The notes under the pieces are model-generated. The model did no database searches. It had not been told where the DNA came from and saw only the letters and a program-made list of their open reading frames with translations. The position numbers were made by a program, and so were the translations under genes. A stretch of DNA of 64,000 bases from an uncultured Clostridia bacterium (GTDB lineage: Bacteria; Bacillota; Clostridia; Lachnospirales; Anaerotignaceae): positions 1-64,000 of the forward strand of contig CABSIK010000003.1 of NCBI GenBank assembly GCA_902477755.1. The letters are read 5' to 3'. Below, one piece after another: positions 33,473 through 43,047 of the stretch (position 1 is its first letter; every line of letters begins with the position of its first letter).

Positions 33473-33491
33473 GATTGCTATGTATAGAAGA

Positions 33492-34631
33492 TTAGAATTT
33501 CTTTCTTGTCAGGAAATCAGGAATCTTGATTTCAGATTCAAAATCATCCAGATCTGCAAATCTTCTTGCGGGACGCTGTTCTGCTGTTTCTTCAGCGCTT
33601 TCTTCCACAACTTCTTCTGTTGCTTCAGGTGCTTTTTCCACAGGCTGTGCCACTCTTCTAGGTTCGGGAGCGGGAATGTCATCTTCCAGACCTGTTGCAA
33701 TAACAGTAACGATAACTTCATCCTGCAGGTCTTCGTTGATGGTTGTACCGAAGATGATTTCTGCTTCGGGATCGATAGCTTCTCTGATCAGATCCGCTGC
33801 TTCTTCTGTTTCCATCAGACCCAGGTTCATATCGCCGCTGAAGTTGATTAGGACGCTCTTTGCACCTTCGATAGTTGTTTCCAGCAGAGGGCTCTGGATA
33901 GCCATTTTTGCTGCAATTTCTGCTTTATTTTCACCAGCAGCACGACCGATACCCATGTGAGCAACGCCTTTGTCTGCCATAACAGTACGAACGTCAGCAA
34001 AGTCCAGATTGATAACGCCGGGTTTGGAAATCAGGTCTGCAATACCCTGAACACCCTGTCTAAGAATTTCATCCGCTTTGCGGAATGCTTCTGTCAGAGT
34101 TGTTTTTTTGTCGATGATGCTCAGCAGTCTCTGGTTAGGAATGATAACCAGTGTATCCACATTCTTTTTCAGTTCCGCGATACCTTTTTCTGCATTGCTC
34201 ATTCTCTTTTTGCCTTCAAAGTTGAAGGGTTTTGTAACAACACCTACAGTCAGGATACCCAGTTCTTTGGAGATTGCCGCAATTCTGGGAGCTGCGCCGG
34301 TACCTGTGCCGCCGCCCATACCTGCTGTAATAAATACCATATCGGAACCACGCAGAGCCTGCGCGATTTCATCCTGTGTTTCATCTACAGATTTTTCACC
34401 GATTTCAGGGTTGCCGCCAGCGCCAAGACCCTTAGTCAGTTTTTCACCAATCTGAATTTTTGTGCTGGATTTGGATTTTGCCAAAGCCTGTCCATCTGTA
34501 TTAATGGAAATGAATTCCACGCCGTCCAGTCCATCTTCAATCATACGGTCAACAGCGTTGTTGCCACCGCCGCCTACACCGATTACTTTTATTTGTGCCA
34601 TATTGCTCATTGGGATGTCAAATTCGAGCAA
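33492..34631 (-). CDS. ftsZ: Cell division protein FtsZ
   Basis: 379 residues. This tubulin-like GTPase forms the division ring. Marks are VIGVGGGGNNAVDRM, the tubulin signature GMGGGTGTGAAP, and NLDFADVRTVM. An acidic linker (about 315-360) precedes the C-terminal peptide DLDDFESEIKIPDFL(T/R), which binds FtsA/SepF-type partners. The start is TTG seven bases after AGGAGGG, giving MLEFDIP, like the MLEF start of Bacillus FtsZ. The downstream ATG codons have no ribosome site. Confidence 0.97.
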   Translation of the reverse strand: MLEFDIPMSNMAQIKVIGVGGGGNNAVDRMIEDGLDGVEFISINTDGQALAKSKSSTKIQIGEKLTKGLGAGGNPEIGEKSVDETQDEIAQALRGSDMVFITAGMGGGTGTGAAPRIAAISKELGILTVGVVTKPFNFEGKKRMSNAEKGIAELKKNVDTLVIIPNQRLLSIIDKKTTLTEAFRKADEILRQGVQGIADLISKPGVINLDFADVRTVMADKGVAHMGIGRAAGENKAEIAAKMAIQSPLLETTIEGAKSVLINFSGDMNLGLMETEEAADLIREAIDPEAEIIFGTTINEDLQDEVIVTVIATGLEDDIPAPEPRRVAQPVEKAPEATEEVVEESAEETAEQRPARRFADLDDFESEIKIPDFLTRKKF

Positions 34632-34759
34632 AAAAATCCCCTCCTACCAATTCCATAATCATACCTTTAATTATACATGAAAAAAAGACGAATTACCATA
34701 CAAAAACAGAATAATTCATAATTTTTTTCGATATTTTTAACTTTCTTTTCTGACCTTTC

Positions 34760-35125
34760 TTACTCTTCCCCTATCATAGCCTCTTTTTGTCTTTTATTCA
34801 ACAAAAATCTTCTAATTTTACTAAAATTGTAAAAAATCCGAGAACCAAAGACAACGACCGCCGCAATGGACAAGTCCATATTCAGCTGTTTTCCAAGCCA
34901 AACCAGACCAACAGCTATGATTCCATTGAGAAAAAATCCACTGACAAATATCCGCATCTGAAACTGATGCTCCATTTCTGCGCGCACACCACCCAGCACC
35001 GTATCCAGACACGCCAGAATGCCCACACCACCATAAGCCATCATAGCGTAGGGCAGCACAATGCCGCTTTTGATCCCCAAAAGAATCCCAGCACATAATC
35101 CAATGACAGGAATGATGATTTTCAA
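34760..35125 (-). CDS. sbp: DUF1290 small basic protein (Sbp)
   Basis: 121 residues with three or four hydrophobic segments and a basic C-terminus (KIRRFLLNKRQKE). The family block GIVLPYAMMAYGGVGILACLDT(V) is present. It is linked to ftsZ and DUF881 genes across Bacillota, with unknown function at the division site. It overlaps the DUF881 gene by four bases. Confidence 0.88.
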   Translation of the reverse strand: MKIIIPVIGLCAGILLGIKSGIVLPYAMMAYGGVGILACLDTVLGGVRAEMEHQFQMRIFVSGFFLNGIIAVGLVWLGKQLNMDLSIAAVVVFGSRIFYNFSKIRRFLLNKRQKEAMIGEE

Positions 35126-35844
35126 GATGCATCCTCTCCTTCCTCAGTTGTTTTCCACAAAGCAGACTGGGTATAGGCCGGAACGGTCACAGACGCTTCT
35201 TCCCTTATATCAATGACAATGCCCCACGGAGAGAGGGTATCTACAATGCCGCCGGGAAAACGCAGAGCTGCCTGAAGCACACTGGCGTCACCGATGGCTT
35301 TGATCTCAAAAGGCGCAGCTACTCGTACACCATTTACCGTGATGATACTGCCAGCACAGGTGATACCGCTTTGGGCTACAATCCGCTGCCCATTGACAGA
35401 AACAGCTTCCGCTCCTGCCACAAAGAGTTCGTTGACTACTTTCAAAATATCTTCTGCATGGACAAGATAGGCATTCTTATCACCGCCCATATCCTTTTTG
35501 CTGTCATCCATGGTCACGATGATGCCGGAGCCTGTCTGTTCTGATAAACCAGCAAAGGCGCGCAGTTTTTCATTTTCCTGCTGCAGAGATTCCATAGCTG
35601 CACCGTCAGCTTCCCCTGTTTCATAAGTTTCCAGCAGTTCCGCCTGCTTGTCCAACTGTTTTTCCAGCGCTTCTCTTTCTTCCCGTTCCTTACGGAGTTC
35701 CGCAGAAAGTTCTGTCAGACGCATACTGTCTGTTCCTGTCGCCACAGCCGCCTGAGACTGCACCGTATTATACTGCACACCAATGAGCATCCCTAAAACA
35801 GCACACAAGACTGTAATGCCGGGTATGATTCCCTTTGGTTTCAT
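35122..35844 (-). CDS. DUF881 family protein
   Basis: 240 residues. An N-terminal membrane anchor (about 8-25) is followed by a coiled coil (about 45-95) and the DUF881 domain (about 95-225: GSGIIVTMDD, AEAVSVNGQRI, CAGSIITVNGVRVAAPFEIKAIGD). The family is found beside division genes and is predicted to face the cell exterior. It is part of the murA-ftsQ-DUF881-sbp-ftsZ run. Only 15 nt separate it from ftsQ. Confidence 0.9.
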   Translation of the reverse strand: MKPKGIIPGITVLCAVLGMLIGVQYNTVQSQAAVATGTDSMRLTELSAELRKEREEREALEKQLDKQAELLETYETGEADGAAMESLQQENEKLRAFAGLSEQTGSGIIVTMDDSKKDMGGDKNAYLVHAEDILKVVNELFVAGAEAVSVNGQRIVAQSGITCAGSIITVNGVRVAAPFEIKAIGDASVLQAALRFPGGIVDTLSPWGIVIDIREEASVTVPAYTQSALWKTTEEGEDAS

Positions 35845-35859
35845 CTGTCTGTCACCTTC

Positions 35860-36651
35860 TTACAACAAATACTGGAACACAATGGGCTTGGAAAGATCAC
35901 TCAGATCCAAAGTACCCCTGTCCTTCTCTGGAATGGTCACCACAACTGCCGCCATGGTTCGTATTTTCTGATCCATATTATCCATGGTACCCAAATGTAC
36001 CTGCACCTGATTTACCGTTGCGTAAATATCAGAACTGTTGGATACATCTACTTCCACAGCAAACTCCGTCAGATTATACTTCTGTATCATCTGGGAAATC
36101 TGGAGCATCACCTGCAAAGATTCCTGATTTTCCACCTGTAAAACTTCCCCACGCTGGAAACCGGAAAACACAAGCCCTTTTACCAAAGGCAGTCCTTCCG
36201 TATAAACATTCTGAATGTCCAGCACACGACCTTCTTCGTCTATGTAGAGATAAGAACCCATATAAGGCACATAGGCTCTTACCTTCCGTTCTGTCAGAGA
36301 AATGACCATGGTATCTGGAAATTCCCAAATCAATTCCGCATCTTTGATATAAGGGTCCTGCCGCAGAATATCCTCCGCTTTGGAGCGATTAAAGAGTACG
36401 GCATTATCTCCCTGATTCAGACCAATTCTTTCGCAAAGGTCTGATGTGGCGAACCGTTCGGAATTTTCCACACGAATATTTTTGACAGCAAAAAAAGGAG
36501 AAAACAGAAATGCTGCCCCTGCCAGCAGTATCAACACCGCCGCAATGACATATTTCTGCGGAATTTCCAGCCGTTTTCTCCGTGGCTGGTAATATTCCAG
36601 TTCCTCCATCAAATCAATGTCTTCTATCTGTTTTTTTCTTTTTCGTCTCAT
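35860..36651 (-). CDS. ftsQ: Cell division protein FtsQ/DivIB
   Basis: 263 residues. A basic cytoplasmic tail (RRKRKKQ, RRKRLE), one membrane helix (about 31-52), a POTRA domain (VKNIRVENSERFATSDLCERIGL, about 54-120), and a beta domain (YLYIDEEGRVLDIQNV, about 130-250). It links the divisome to septal wall synthesis. It starts 11 nt after murA. Confidence 0.93.
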   Translation of the reverse strand: MRRKRKKQIEDIDLMEELEYYQPRRKRLEIPQKYVIAAVLILLAGAAFLFSPFFAVKNIRVENSERFATSDLCERIGLNQGDNAVLFNRSKAEDILRQDPYIKDAELIWEFPDTMVISLTERKVRAYVPYMGSYLYIDEEGRVLDIQNVYTEGLPLVKGLVFSGFQRGEVLQVENQESLQVMLQISQMIQKYNLTEFAVEVDVSNSSDIYATVNQVQVHLGTMDNMDQKIRTMAAVVVTIPEKDRGTLDLSDLSKPIVFQYLL

Positions 36652-36662
36652 TTGATCACCTT

Positions 36663-37916
36663 TTATGATACCAGATGCACCTTTCCTCCCAGAAATGTCA
36701 GGGCGTCTTCCAGTTTTTCATAACCCCGTTCCACAAAAGTGCTGCCTTCAACAATGGTTTCTCCTTCCGCTGCCAGAGCCGCCAGCAGAAGTGCCGCACC
36801 ACTGCGCAGATCCGTTGCCCTTACTTTTGCGCCATGGAGTTTTTCCACGCCGAAAACCGCCGCGTTTCGACCGTGCACCTGTATATTCGCTCCCATGCGG
36901 CATAATTCTGCCACATGGCGAAACCGTGCTTCAAACACTGTTTCACTCATCATACAGGTTCCTTTTGCCAATGTCAATAGACTCATGACCATAGGCTGCA
37001 TATCCGTTGGAAAAGCCGGATACGGCCCGGTTGCCAGTGTAAAATCCGACAAAAGTCTCGTTGGTGCCTGTAAATAAACAGCATCTTCCTCATACCGCAG
37101 TCCACAACCTGCCTTCTCCAACACATCCAGCGTCTGCTCCATGTACTGTTTTTCCGCTCCATGCAGATACAGCTTTCCGCCAGTCATGGCGGCGGCACAG
37201 AGAAACGTCCCTGCTTCAATGCGGTCAAAAGGTACTTCAAAGACCGCCCCATGGAGTTTCCGTACCCCTTCCACCATGATGGTGGGAGTGCCTTCTCCAT
37301 AAATTTCCGCACCGCATGCTCGCAGGAAACGAGCCAGAGCCACAATTTCCGGCTCCCTTGCTGCATTATGGATGACAGTGGTACCCTCCGCTTTCACAGA
37401 AAGGAGCAGGATATTTTCCGTAGCGCCTACACTGGGATATTCCAAATAAATATGATACCCCAAAAGCAAAGGCGCCTCACAATGGAAAATCTCATTTTCC
37501 TCCCGAATCCGCACCCCCATTTTCTCAAAGGCGCGCAGATGCAGATCAATGGGACGCCGTCCAATGACGCATCCGCCAGGATGTCCCAGCGAGGCTTTTT
37601 TCATCCGCCCCAACAACGCCCCCAGATACAGTATGGAAGAACGCATTTTCCCCACCATATCCTCACTGATTTCTGTTTTCTCAATATTCCGGCTGTCAAT
37701 GGTCAGCGTCCTGCCTTCCAGTTTCGTCTTGCAGCCAAGCTCCTCCAAAATTTCCAGAGAAACAAACACATCTGTAATATGGGGCACATTTTCCAGCACC
37801 ACTTCATCCCCTGACAAAATGGAAGCCGCCAGAATGGGCAGCACTGCATTTTTGCTGCCTCTGACCGTATATTCTCCACCAATGGTTTTGCCGCCCGTCA
37901 CCCGATAATATCCCAT
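36663..37916 (-). CDS. murA: UDP-N-acetylglucosamine 1-carboxyvinyltransferase
   Basis: 417 residues. MurA adds enolpyruvate to UDP-GlcNAc, the first committed step of peptidoglycan synthesis. The fosfomycin-reactive cysteine is in HPGGCVIGRRPIDLH, and RGSKNAVLPILAA gives the conserved Lys-Asn near the N-terminus. The ATG after GCGGAGGAG is chosen; six upstream codons are in frame but lack a ribosome site. It heads the division cluster. Confidence 0.96.
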   Translation of the reverse strand: MGYYRVTGGKTIGGEYTVRGSKNAVLPILAASILSGDEVVLENVPHITDVFVSLEILEELGCKTKLEGRTLTIDSRNIEKTEISEDMVGKMRSSILYLGALLGRMKKASLGHPGGCVIGRRPIDLHLRAFEKMGVRIREENEIFHCEAPLLLGYHIYLEYPSVGATENILLLSVKAEGTTVIHNAAREPEIVALARFLRACGAEIYGEGTPTIMVEGVRKLHGAVFEVPFDRIEAGTFLCAAAMTGGKLYLHGAEKQYMEQTLDVLEKAGCGLRYEEDAVYLQAPTRLLSDFTLATGPYPAFPTDMQPMVMSLLTLAKGTCMMSETVFEARFRHVAELCRMGANIQVHGRNAAVFGVEKLHGAKVRATDLRSGAALLLAALAAEGETIVEGSTFVERGYEKLEDALTFLGGKVHLVS

Positions 37917-37986
37917 TGCCTCTCCTCCGCACATACCAAGATAATTTCATTCTATGGCGGTCAAGATTCTTTGGTGCTTTTCCATA

Positions 37987-38015
37987 TTTACAAGGCCTTT
38001 GGATGCAGTTAATAT
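37987..38015 (+). promoter_or_regulatory. Promoter of the P1 peptidase gene
   Basis: TTTACA (37987-37992), 17-bp spacer, TAATAT (38010-38015). AGGAGG lies at 38034-38039, just before the ATG. Confidence 0.6.
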
Positions 38016-38044
38016 AAAAGAAAACGCACTCTCAGGAGGTTAAT

Positions 38045-38977
38045 ATGAAACATAATATTTTAGATATCAAAGGCTTGAAAGTTGGTCAAGCACAAAATAC
38101 AGAAGCCAAAACAGGAGTCACCGTTGTCATTGCGGAAAAAGGCGCTGTATGCGGTGTAGATGTCCGTGGTGCCGCTCCCGGTACCAGAGAAACAGACTTG
38201 TTGAACCCTATTAATGCTATGGAAAGGGTACAGGCTGTTGTTCTTTCCGGCGGTTCCGCCTTTGGTCTGGAAGCAGCCAGCGGCGTCATGGACTATCTGG
38301 AGGAAAAAGGCATTGGCTTTGATGTAGGTGTCACAAAGGTTCCCATCGTTCCCTCTGCTGTTCTTTTTGATTTGGGCTATGGAGATGCTTTTGTACGCCC
38401 TGATAAAGCCATGGGCAGAGCTGCCTGTGAAGCTGCTTCCGACGAAATCCTTATGGAAGGTGATTACGGTGCAGGCTGCGGCGCAACTGTGGGGAAACTG
38501 AATGGCATGGAACACTGCTACAACAGCGGCATTGGTTCTTGGGCAGAAACCACAGAAAACGGCATCACCGTTGCCGCTCTTATTGCTGTCAATGCTTTCG
38601 GGGATGTGTGGGAAAAGGGCAAGATCATTGCTGGTACCAAAAATCCTGACGGCACCTTTGCCAATACAGAAGAAGGCGTCATCAAAGCCGCTTCTTCCCT
38701 TTCCTTTGGCGGCAAAAATACCACCATTGGCATCATCGCCACCAATGTGAAACTAACAAAAGCCCAGGCTGCAAAGGTAGCCGGCATGGCACATGATGGT
38801 CTGGCACGTTGTATCCGTCCCATCCACACCACACTGGATGGCGATACCTTGTTCTGTATGTCCACAGAAGAATTGGAACTGCCCACGGCTCCCGTTGACG
38901 TTGTGGGGATTCTGGCTGCAAAAGTCACAGAACAGGCTGTATTGCGAGCTGTCAAAATGGCAAATATAAATTTATAA
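38045..38977 (+). CDS. P1 family peptidase (DmpA/S58 type)
   Basis: 310 residues. The S58 (DmpA-like) family is made as one chain that cleaves itself before a Ser/Thr nucleophile and acts as an aminopeptidase or amidase. Seen are the LSGGSAFGLEAASGV block, GDYGAGCGATVGK, and GIGSWAE (likely cleavage Gly-Ser) followed by VAALIAVNAFGDV. The substrate is unknown. The gene stands alone between its own promoter and terminator. It is divergent from murA. Confidence 0.9.
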   Translation: MKHNILDIKGLKVGQAQNTEAKTGVTVVIAEKGAVCGVDVRGAAPGTRETDLLNPINAMERVQAVVLSGGSAFGLEAASGVMDYLEEKGIGFDVGVTKVPIVPSAVLFDLGYGDAFVRPDKAMGRAACEAASDEILMEGDYGAGCGATVGKLNGMEHCYNSGIGSWAETTENGITVAALIAVNAFGDVWEKGKIIAGTKNPDGTFANTEEGVIKAASSLSFGGKNTTIGIIATNVKLTKAQAAKVAGMAHDGLARCIRPIHTTLDGDTLFCMSTEELELPTAPVDVVGILAAKVTEQAVLRAVKMANINL

Positions 38978-38984
38978 ATTCAGG

Positions 38985-39007
38985 AAAAAAGAACACAGTT
39001 CTTTTTT
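38985..39007 (+). terminator. P1 peptidase terminator
   Basis: AAAAAAGAAC (38985-38994) pairs perfectly with GTTCTTTTTT (38998-39007) around a 3-nt loop. Confidence 0.85.
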
Positions 39008-39142
39008 AATAACATGAAAAAGGAGATGTCTATTTGACCATTGTTATGTAAGAATCTTTGTAATTTGTGAAAAGTCAGTTATATTTTTCTTTCTGTTATT
39101 CACACTCAGAAATTCACATCAGAAACTTTAGAAAAAATACCT

Positions 39143-39158
39143 TTCGTAAACTTACGAA
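39143..39158. promoter_or_regulatory. Perfect dyad TTCGTAA-AC-TTACGAA, possible operator
   Basis: The 7-bp inverted repeat with a 2-bp centre lies 46 bp upstream of the methyltransferase start. It is too tight for an RNA hairpin, so a dimeric DNA-binding protein is the natural reading. The regulator is unknown. Confidence 0.45.
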
Positions 39159-39203
39159 GATTCCCTTTTCCATTTCTAAAAATAATGAAAAGGATGTTTT
39201 ATT

Positions 39204-39911
39204 ATGAAAAAACAAAAAAATTTTGATTACACACCTTATTGCAACGGCACATACCTCATGGGGCCCAATGTCATTCGTCTTTTGGAAGAAGCCGATCTGC
39301 CGCTGAAAAAAGGCATGCGGATCTTAGACCTTGGCTGCGGCAAAGGTCTGTCTTCTCTTTATTTGGCAAAAGAATATGACGTAACTGTTTTCGCGGCTGA
39401 TCTCTGGATTTCTCCTACGGAAAACCACGAATTTTTCCGCAGTCTTGGCATGGAACAGCAAATTTTCCCTATCTATGCTGATGCCAACGCACTGCCTTTT
39501 GCAGAAGGATTTTTTGATGCCATTATCAGCGTAGACGCATATCATTATTTTGGTGCAGAAAAAGGGTTCTTCTCTGAAAAAATCCTTCCTTTGCTGAAAC
39601 CAGAGGGCTTTGCCGCACTGATCTTCCCCGGCTGGAAGGCACCTTTGCCCACGCCGATTCCAAAAGAACTTTTACTCAGTTGGACAGAAAACGATTTAAA
39701 TTCTTTCCGCCCCATCCAGTGGTGGAAAGAACTGTTTGAACAGGAAGAACGTGCCCATTTGCTGTCCATCACAGAACTTTCCTGCGCTGATGAAGCCTGG
39801 ACTGACTGGCTGGCAACAGACAATCCATACGCCATAGGGGACAGACCCTCTATGGAACATGGTGCTGGGAAATATATGAACTTTATTTTTTTGACAGCTT
39901 GTCATCAATAA
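39204..39911 (+). CDS. SAM-dependent methyltransferase
   Basis: 235 residues, class I methyltransferase: motif I ILDLGCGKGLSSLYLAKEY (about 40-58), an acidic residue after strand 2 (FAADLW), and a motif-IV-like AIISVDAYHYFG. A UbiE/CFA-type small-molecule substrate is likely but not determinable. The ATG follows AAAAGGATG. The preceding 190 bp hold a sharp dyad. It is convergent with the LysR gene. Confidence 0.82.
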   Translation: MKKQKNFDYTPYCNGTYLMGPNVIRLLEEADLPLKKGMRILDLGCGKGLSSLYLAKEYDVTVFAADLWISPTENHEFFRSLGMEQQIFPIYADANALPFAEGFFDAIISVDAYHYFGAEKGFFSEKILPLLKPEGFAALIFPGWKAPLPTPIPKELLLSWTENDLNSFRPIQWWKELFEQEERAHLLSITELSCADEAWTDWLATDNPYAIGDRPSMEHGAGKYMNFIFLTACHQ

Positions 39912-39916
39912 CAAAA

Positions 39917-39945
39917 AAACGGCTGAGTATATTGCTCAGCCGTTT
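39917..39945. terminator. Terminator between convergent genes
   Basis: AAACGGCTGAG (39917-39927) pairs with CTCAGCCGTTT (39935-39945). The minus strand has a T7 run after the stem, the plus strand only a short one, so it mainly serves the LysR gene. Confidence 0.88.
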
Positions 39946-39953
39946 CTTCATAT

Positions 39954-40841
39954 TTACTTTTCTTTGGTACGCTGGATGATGTACTCTTTAAATTTTTCCA
40001 CCGCCGGCGGCAGGTAACGATTGAGCACATAAGCCATGTATACCATTCGTTTGGAATAAGGTGTATCAAATTCCAGTTTTGTGACTTTATAATTTTGTAT
40101 GGATGGATTATCTGTAATGATTGCAATGCCCTGATTTGCTGCTACCAGCCCTGCCATGGAATTAACATCTTCAAACTGACAGAGAATATTGGGCATGATC
40201 TGCGCTTTGACAAACAAATCATCAATGATACGACGCATCCCACTTTCTTTTGTATAGCAGATGAGGGGATATGGGCAAATATCCTGAATGGTCACTTTTT
40301 CTTTTTCCGCCAGAGGATGATTTTCCGGCACAATGACCACCAACCCCTGTTCATACACAGGAATAAATTCCACATCACTCTCACTTTCCACCATGGAGCA
40401 GAAAATCAAATCATATTTTTCCCGCTTCAGGTTGTAAAGTAATGTTTTGGTGTTGCCTTCATAACAGGAGAAAGAAATGTTTTTGTTCTGGGGATCATCC
40501 AAAAATCCTGCAATAATTTCCGGCACAAAATTGGTTCCGACGGATGTCATATAAGCCAAACCCACATGACCGCCGCCTTCCGCCACCAACCGCTCGATTT
40601 GGTTTTTTCCAAGTTCCAGCTGGGTCAGGGCGTTCTCCACATAAAACATGTAAATTCTGCCGTATTTTGTCAGTACCACATTTCGTCCCTGTTTTTCAAA
40701 AAGGAAGGCCCCCAATTCTTTTTCCATTGCCGCAATGGAATGACTTAAGGTAGGCTGTGAAATATTCAGTTTTTCGGCAGCTTTTGTATAATGCTCCAAT
40801 TCTGCCAAAGTCTTGAAATAATACAGCTGGTTTAAGTTCAT
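39954..40841 (-). CDS. LysR-family transcriptional regulator
   Basis: 295 residues. An N-terminal winged helix (MNLNQLYYFKTLAELEHYTKAAEKLNISQPTLSHSIAAMEKELG-type sequence) is followed by a periplasmic-binding-like effector domain (about 90-290). The start is the ATG after GGTGGGAGAGG; in-frame codons further upstream are not supported. No divergent target gene lies beside it. Its upstream region faces the end of ligA, so its targets are unknown. Confidence 0.92.
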   Translation of the reverse strand: MNLNQLYYFKTLAELEHYTKAAEKLNISQPTLSHSIAAMEKELGAFLFEKQGRNVVLTKYGRIYMFYVENALTQLELGKNQIERLVAEGGGHVGLAYMTSVGTNFVPEIIAGFLDDPQNKNISFSCYEGNTKTLLYNLKREKYDLIFCSMVESESDVEFIPVYEQGLVVIVPENHPLAEKEKVTIQDICPYPLICYTKESGMRRIIDDLFVKAQIMPNILCQFEDVNSMAGLVAANQGIAIITDNPSIQNYKVTKLEFDTPYSKRMVYMAYVLNRYLPPAVEKFKEYIIQRTKEK

Positions 40842-41029
40842 AGTAACCTCTCCCACCTTTCTATATTTTTTATTATAACAAAAAAATAAGAAAAATACAG
40901 AAAAAAAATGTGAAAATATGCCGATTTTTTTCATATTTTCCAAAATAATCCTATCTGTAACAAATTGCATTCTATGCATCATCCACGATATAATTTCCAA
41001 TTCCATAGCGTACCTATTTTTACAAAAAA

Positions 41030-41059
41030 CGACTCATTTTTTATCTAAAAAATGAGTCG
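41030..41059 (-). terminator. Terminator of the yerC-pcrA-ligA run
   Basis: CGACTCATTTTTT and AAAAAATGAGTCG form a 13-bp stem (41030-41042/41047-41059), followed on the minus strand by TTTTTTG. Confidence 0.9.
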
Positions 41060-41069
41060 CTGTGTATAT

Positions 41070-43025
41070 TTATTCTTCTTTTTTTCCAAATCGTTCCACA
41101 AAAGCATTTTCGTCCAAGATAGGAATCCCCAGTTCTTGGGCTTTCTTATTTTTGGAAGATGTGGAGTGAACATCATTATTAATCAAGAAATTGGTTTTCT
41201 TTGTTACACTGCCCGTTACCTTACCACCATTGGCTTCGATATAGGCAGCTAATTCCTTCCGGTTGGCAAACTGCTCCAGATCCCCTGTCACCACAAATGT
41301 CAAACCGTTGAGGGGTGACTGGGAAGTATCCTGCACTTCTTCCACACGGAAACGCAGATAAGGCAAAGCATCTGCCAGCAGAGCCAAATGCTGTTCATCA
41401 TGGAAATACTGATGAATACTATGGGCAATGATTTCCCCAAAGCCTTCAATGGCTGCCAATTCTTCTGTTTCTGCTGCTTTGATTTTTTCCAGATCATTAT
41501 CAAAAGACTTGCAGAGCAGTTTTGCGTTCCGCAGACCTACATGGTTGATGCCAAGGGCATAGATAAAGTTTGCCAGATACACATCCTTTGCTTTTTCAAC
41601 AGATGCAATGAGATTGGTATAAGATTTTTCACCAAAGCCATCCATTTCCAAAATAGCGTCTTTGTGTTCTTCCAAACGGAACAAATCAGGATACTGATTG
41701 ATGAATCCTTTTTCCAAGAATTTTTTCAATGTTTCTTCGGAAAGCCCCTCCATATTCATGGCATCTCTGGAAACAAAGTGGCTCAAAGTCTGGACACGCT
41801 GTGCCTGACAGCTGGGATTGGTACAATACAATGCTTTTCCATCCCGCAGGCTGCGCACTTCCGTTTCACCGCCGCATACGAAGCAATGAGCAGGAATTTC
41901 CGCTGAAGCAGAACGAGTCAGGTTTTCGGCAATCTGGGGAATAATCATATTCGCCTTATAAACCTTAATGGTATCCCCAATGCCCAGTGCCAGTTCTTCC
42001 AGAATACTCACATTGTGTACGCTGGCACGGCTCACCGTAGAACCTTCCAATTCCACAGGGTCAAAAACCGCAATAGGATTCATAAGCCCTGTACGGGAAG
42101 TATTCCATTCAATTTCCCGCAAAGTGGTTTCTGCCATTTCATCTGCCCATTTGAAAGCAATGGAGTCCTTAGGGAATTTAGCTGTCCGTCCAAGACTCTG
42201 GCTGTAAGAAATGCTGTCGAATGTCAACACCAAACCATCGGACGCAATATCATTGCCTTCGATATGTTCCCGGAAATATTCTACTGCATCCAGTATGGTA
42301 TCGCCTGTGACCACTTTGGATTCCACCACCGTAAAGCCCAAAGAAGCCAGCCACTCCATATTTTCTGTTTTGCTGTCAGAAAGTTCTTTTCCTTCCGCAC
42401 TTACCAGCGTAAAGGCAAAAAACTGCACATTTCTCTTTGCGGCAATTTCGCTGTTCAGCTGTCTTACAGTGCCGCTACAAAGGTTTCTGGGGTTTTTGTA
42501 CGCTTCCCCTTCACCCAGTTCTTCATTGATTCTCTGGAACTCTGAGTAGGAAATAACCCCTTCACCTCTGAGCACCAATTCTCCGTCAAAAGCAATCTTC
42601 AAAGGCAGATTTGCAAACACACGGGCATTATGGGTCACATCTTCGCCGATTTCCCCATTGCCTCTAGTGATTGCCTGCCCCAGTTCTCCTCCGCTGTATT
42701 TGAGGACAATGGTCAAGCCATCCAGTTTCCAAGACAAAATGCCTTTTTTGTCTCCCAAAAAACTCTGAAGTTTTAAAGGATCTTTTGTTTTATCCAGAGA
42801 CAAAATAGGGCTTTCATGACGGATTTTTTGCAGATTGCTCAAAACCGTATAGCCCACGTTCTGGGTAGGGCTGTTTGCCAGTACCATACCTGTTTCCGCT
42901 TCCAGCTGCACCAATTCGTCATAAAGTGCATCGTACTGCTGGTTGGACATGATTTCCGTATCTTTCTGATAATAGGCTTCCGCTGCCCCATTGAGAAGGG
43001 CAACCAGTTCCTTCATTCTATCCAT
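41070..43025 (-). CDS. ligA: NAD-dependent DNA ligase
   Basis: About 651 residues. The AMP-accepting lysine is in LSWKLDGLTIVL (KxDG). An N-terminal Ia domain (YYQKDTEIMSNQQYD), OB fold, a Cys4 zinc finger (CFVCGGETEVR...CTNPSCQAQ), helix-hairpin-helix repeats, and a C-terminal BRCT domain (GLTFVVTGDLEQFANRKELAAYIE) complete it. It seals nicks in replication and repair. The start is uncertain among three Met codons (43034, 43025, 43016); 43025 gives the best distance from GGGAG. It lies just after pcrA. Confidence 0.95.
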   Translation of the reverse strand: MDRMKELVALLNGAAEAYYQKDTEIMSNQQYDALYDELVQLEAETGMVLANSPTQNVGYTVLSNLQKIRHESPILSLDKTKDPLKLQSFLGDKKGILSWKLDGLTIVLKYSGGELGQAITRGNGEIGEDVTHNARVFANLPLKIAFDGELVLRGEGVISYSEFQRINEELGEGEAYKNPRNLCSGTVRQLNSEIAAKRNVQFFAFTLVSAEGKELSDSKTENMEWLASLGFTVVESKVVTGDTILDAVEYFREHIEGNDIASDGLVLTFDSISYSQSLGRTAKFPKDSIAFKWADEMAETTLREIEWNTSRTGLMNPIAVFDPVELEGSTVSRASVHNVSILEELALGIGDTIKVYKANMIIPQIAENLTRSASAEIPAHCFVCGGETEVRSLRDGKALYCTNPSCQAQRVQTLSHFVSRDAMNMEGLSEETLKKFLEKGFINQYPDLFRLEEHKDAILEMDGFGEKSYTNLIASVEKAKDVYLANFIYALGINHVGLRNAKLLCKSFDNDLEKIKAAETEELAAIEGFGEIIAHSIHQYFHDEQHLALLADALPYLRFRVEEVQDTSQSPLNGLTFVVTGDLEQFANRKELAAYIEANGGKVTGSVTKKTNFLINNDVHSTSSKNKKAQELGIPILDENAFVERFGKKEE

Positions 43026-43047
43026 ATTCCGCATCGCTCCCAAAAAA

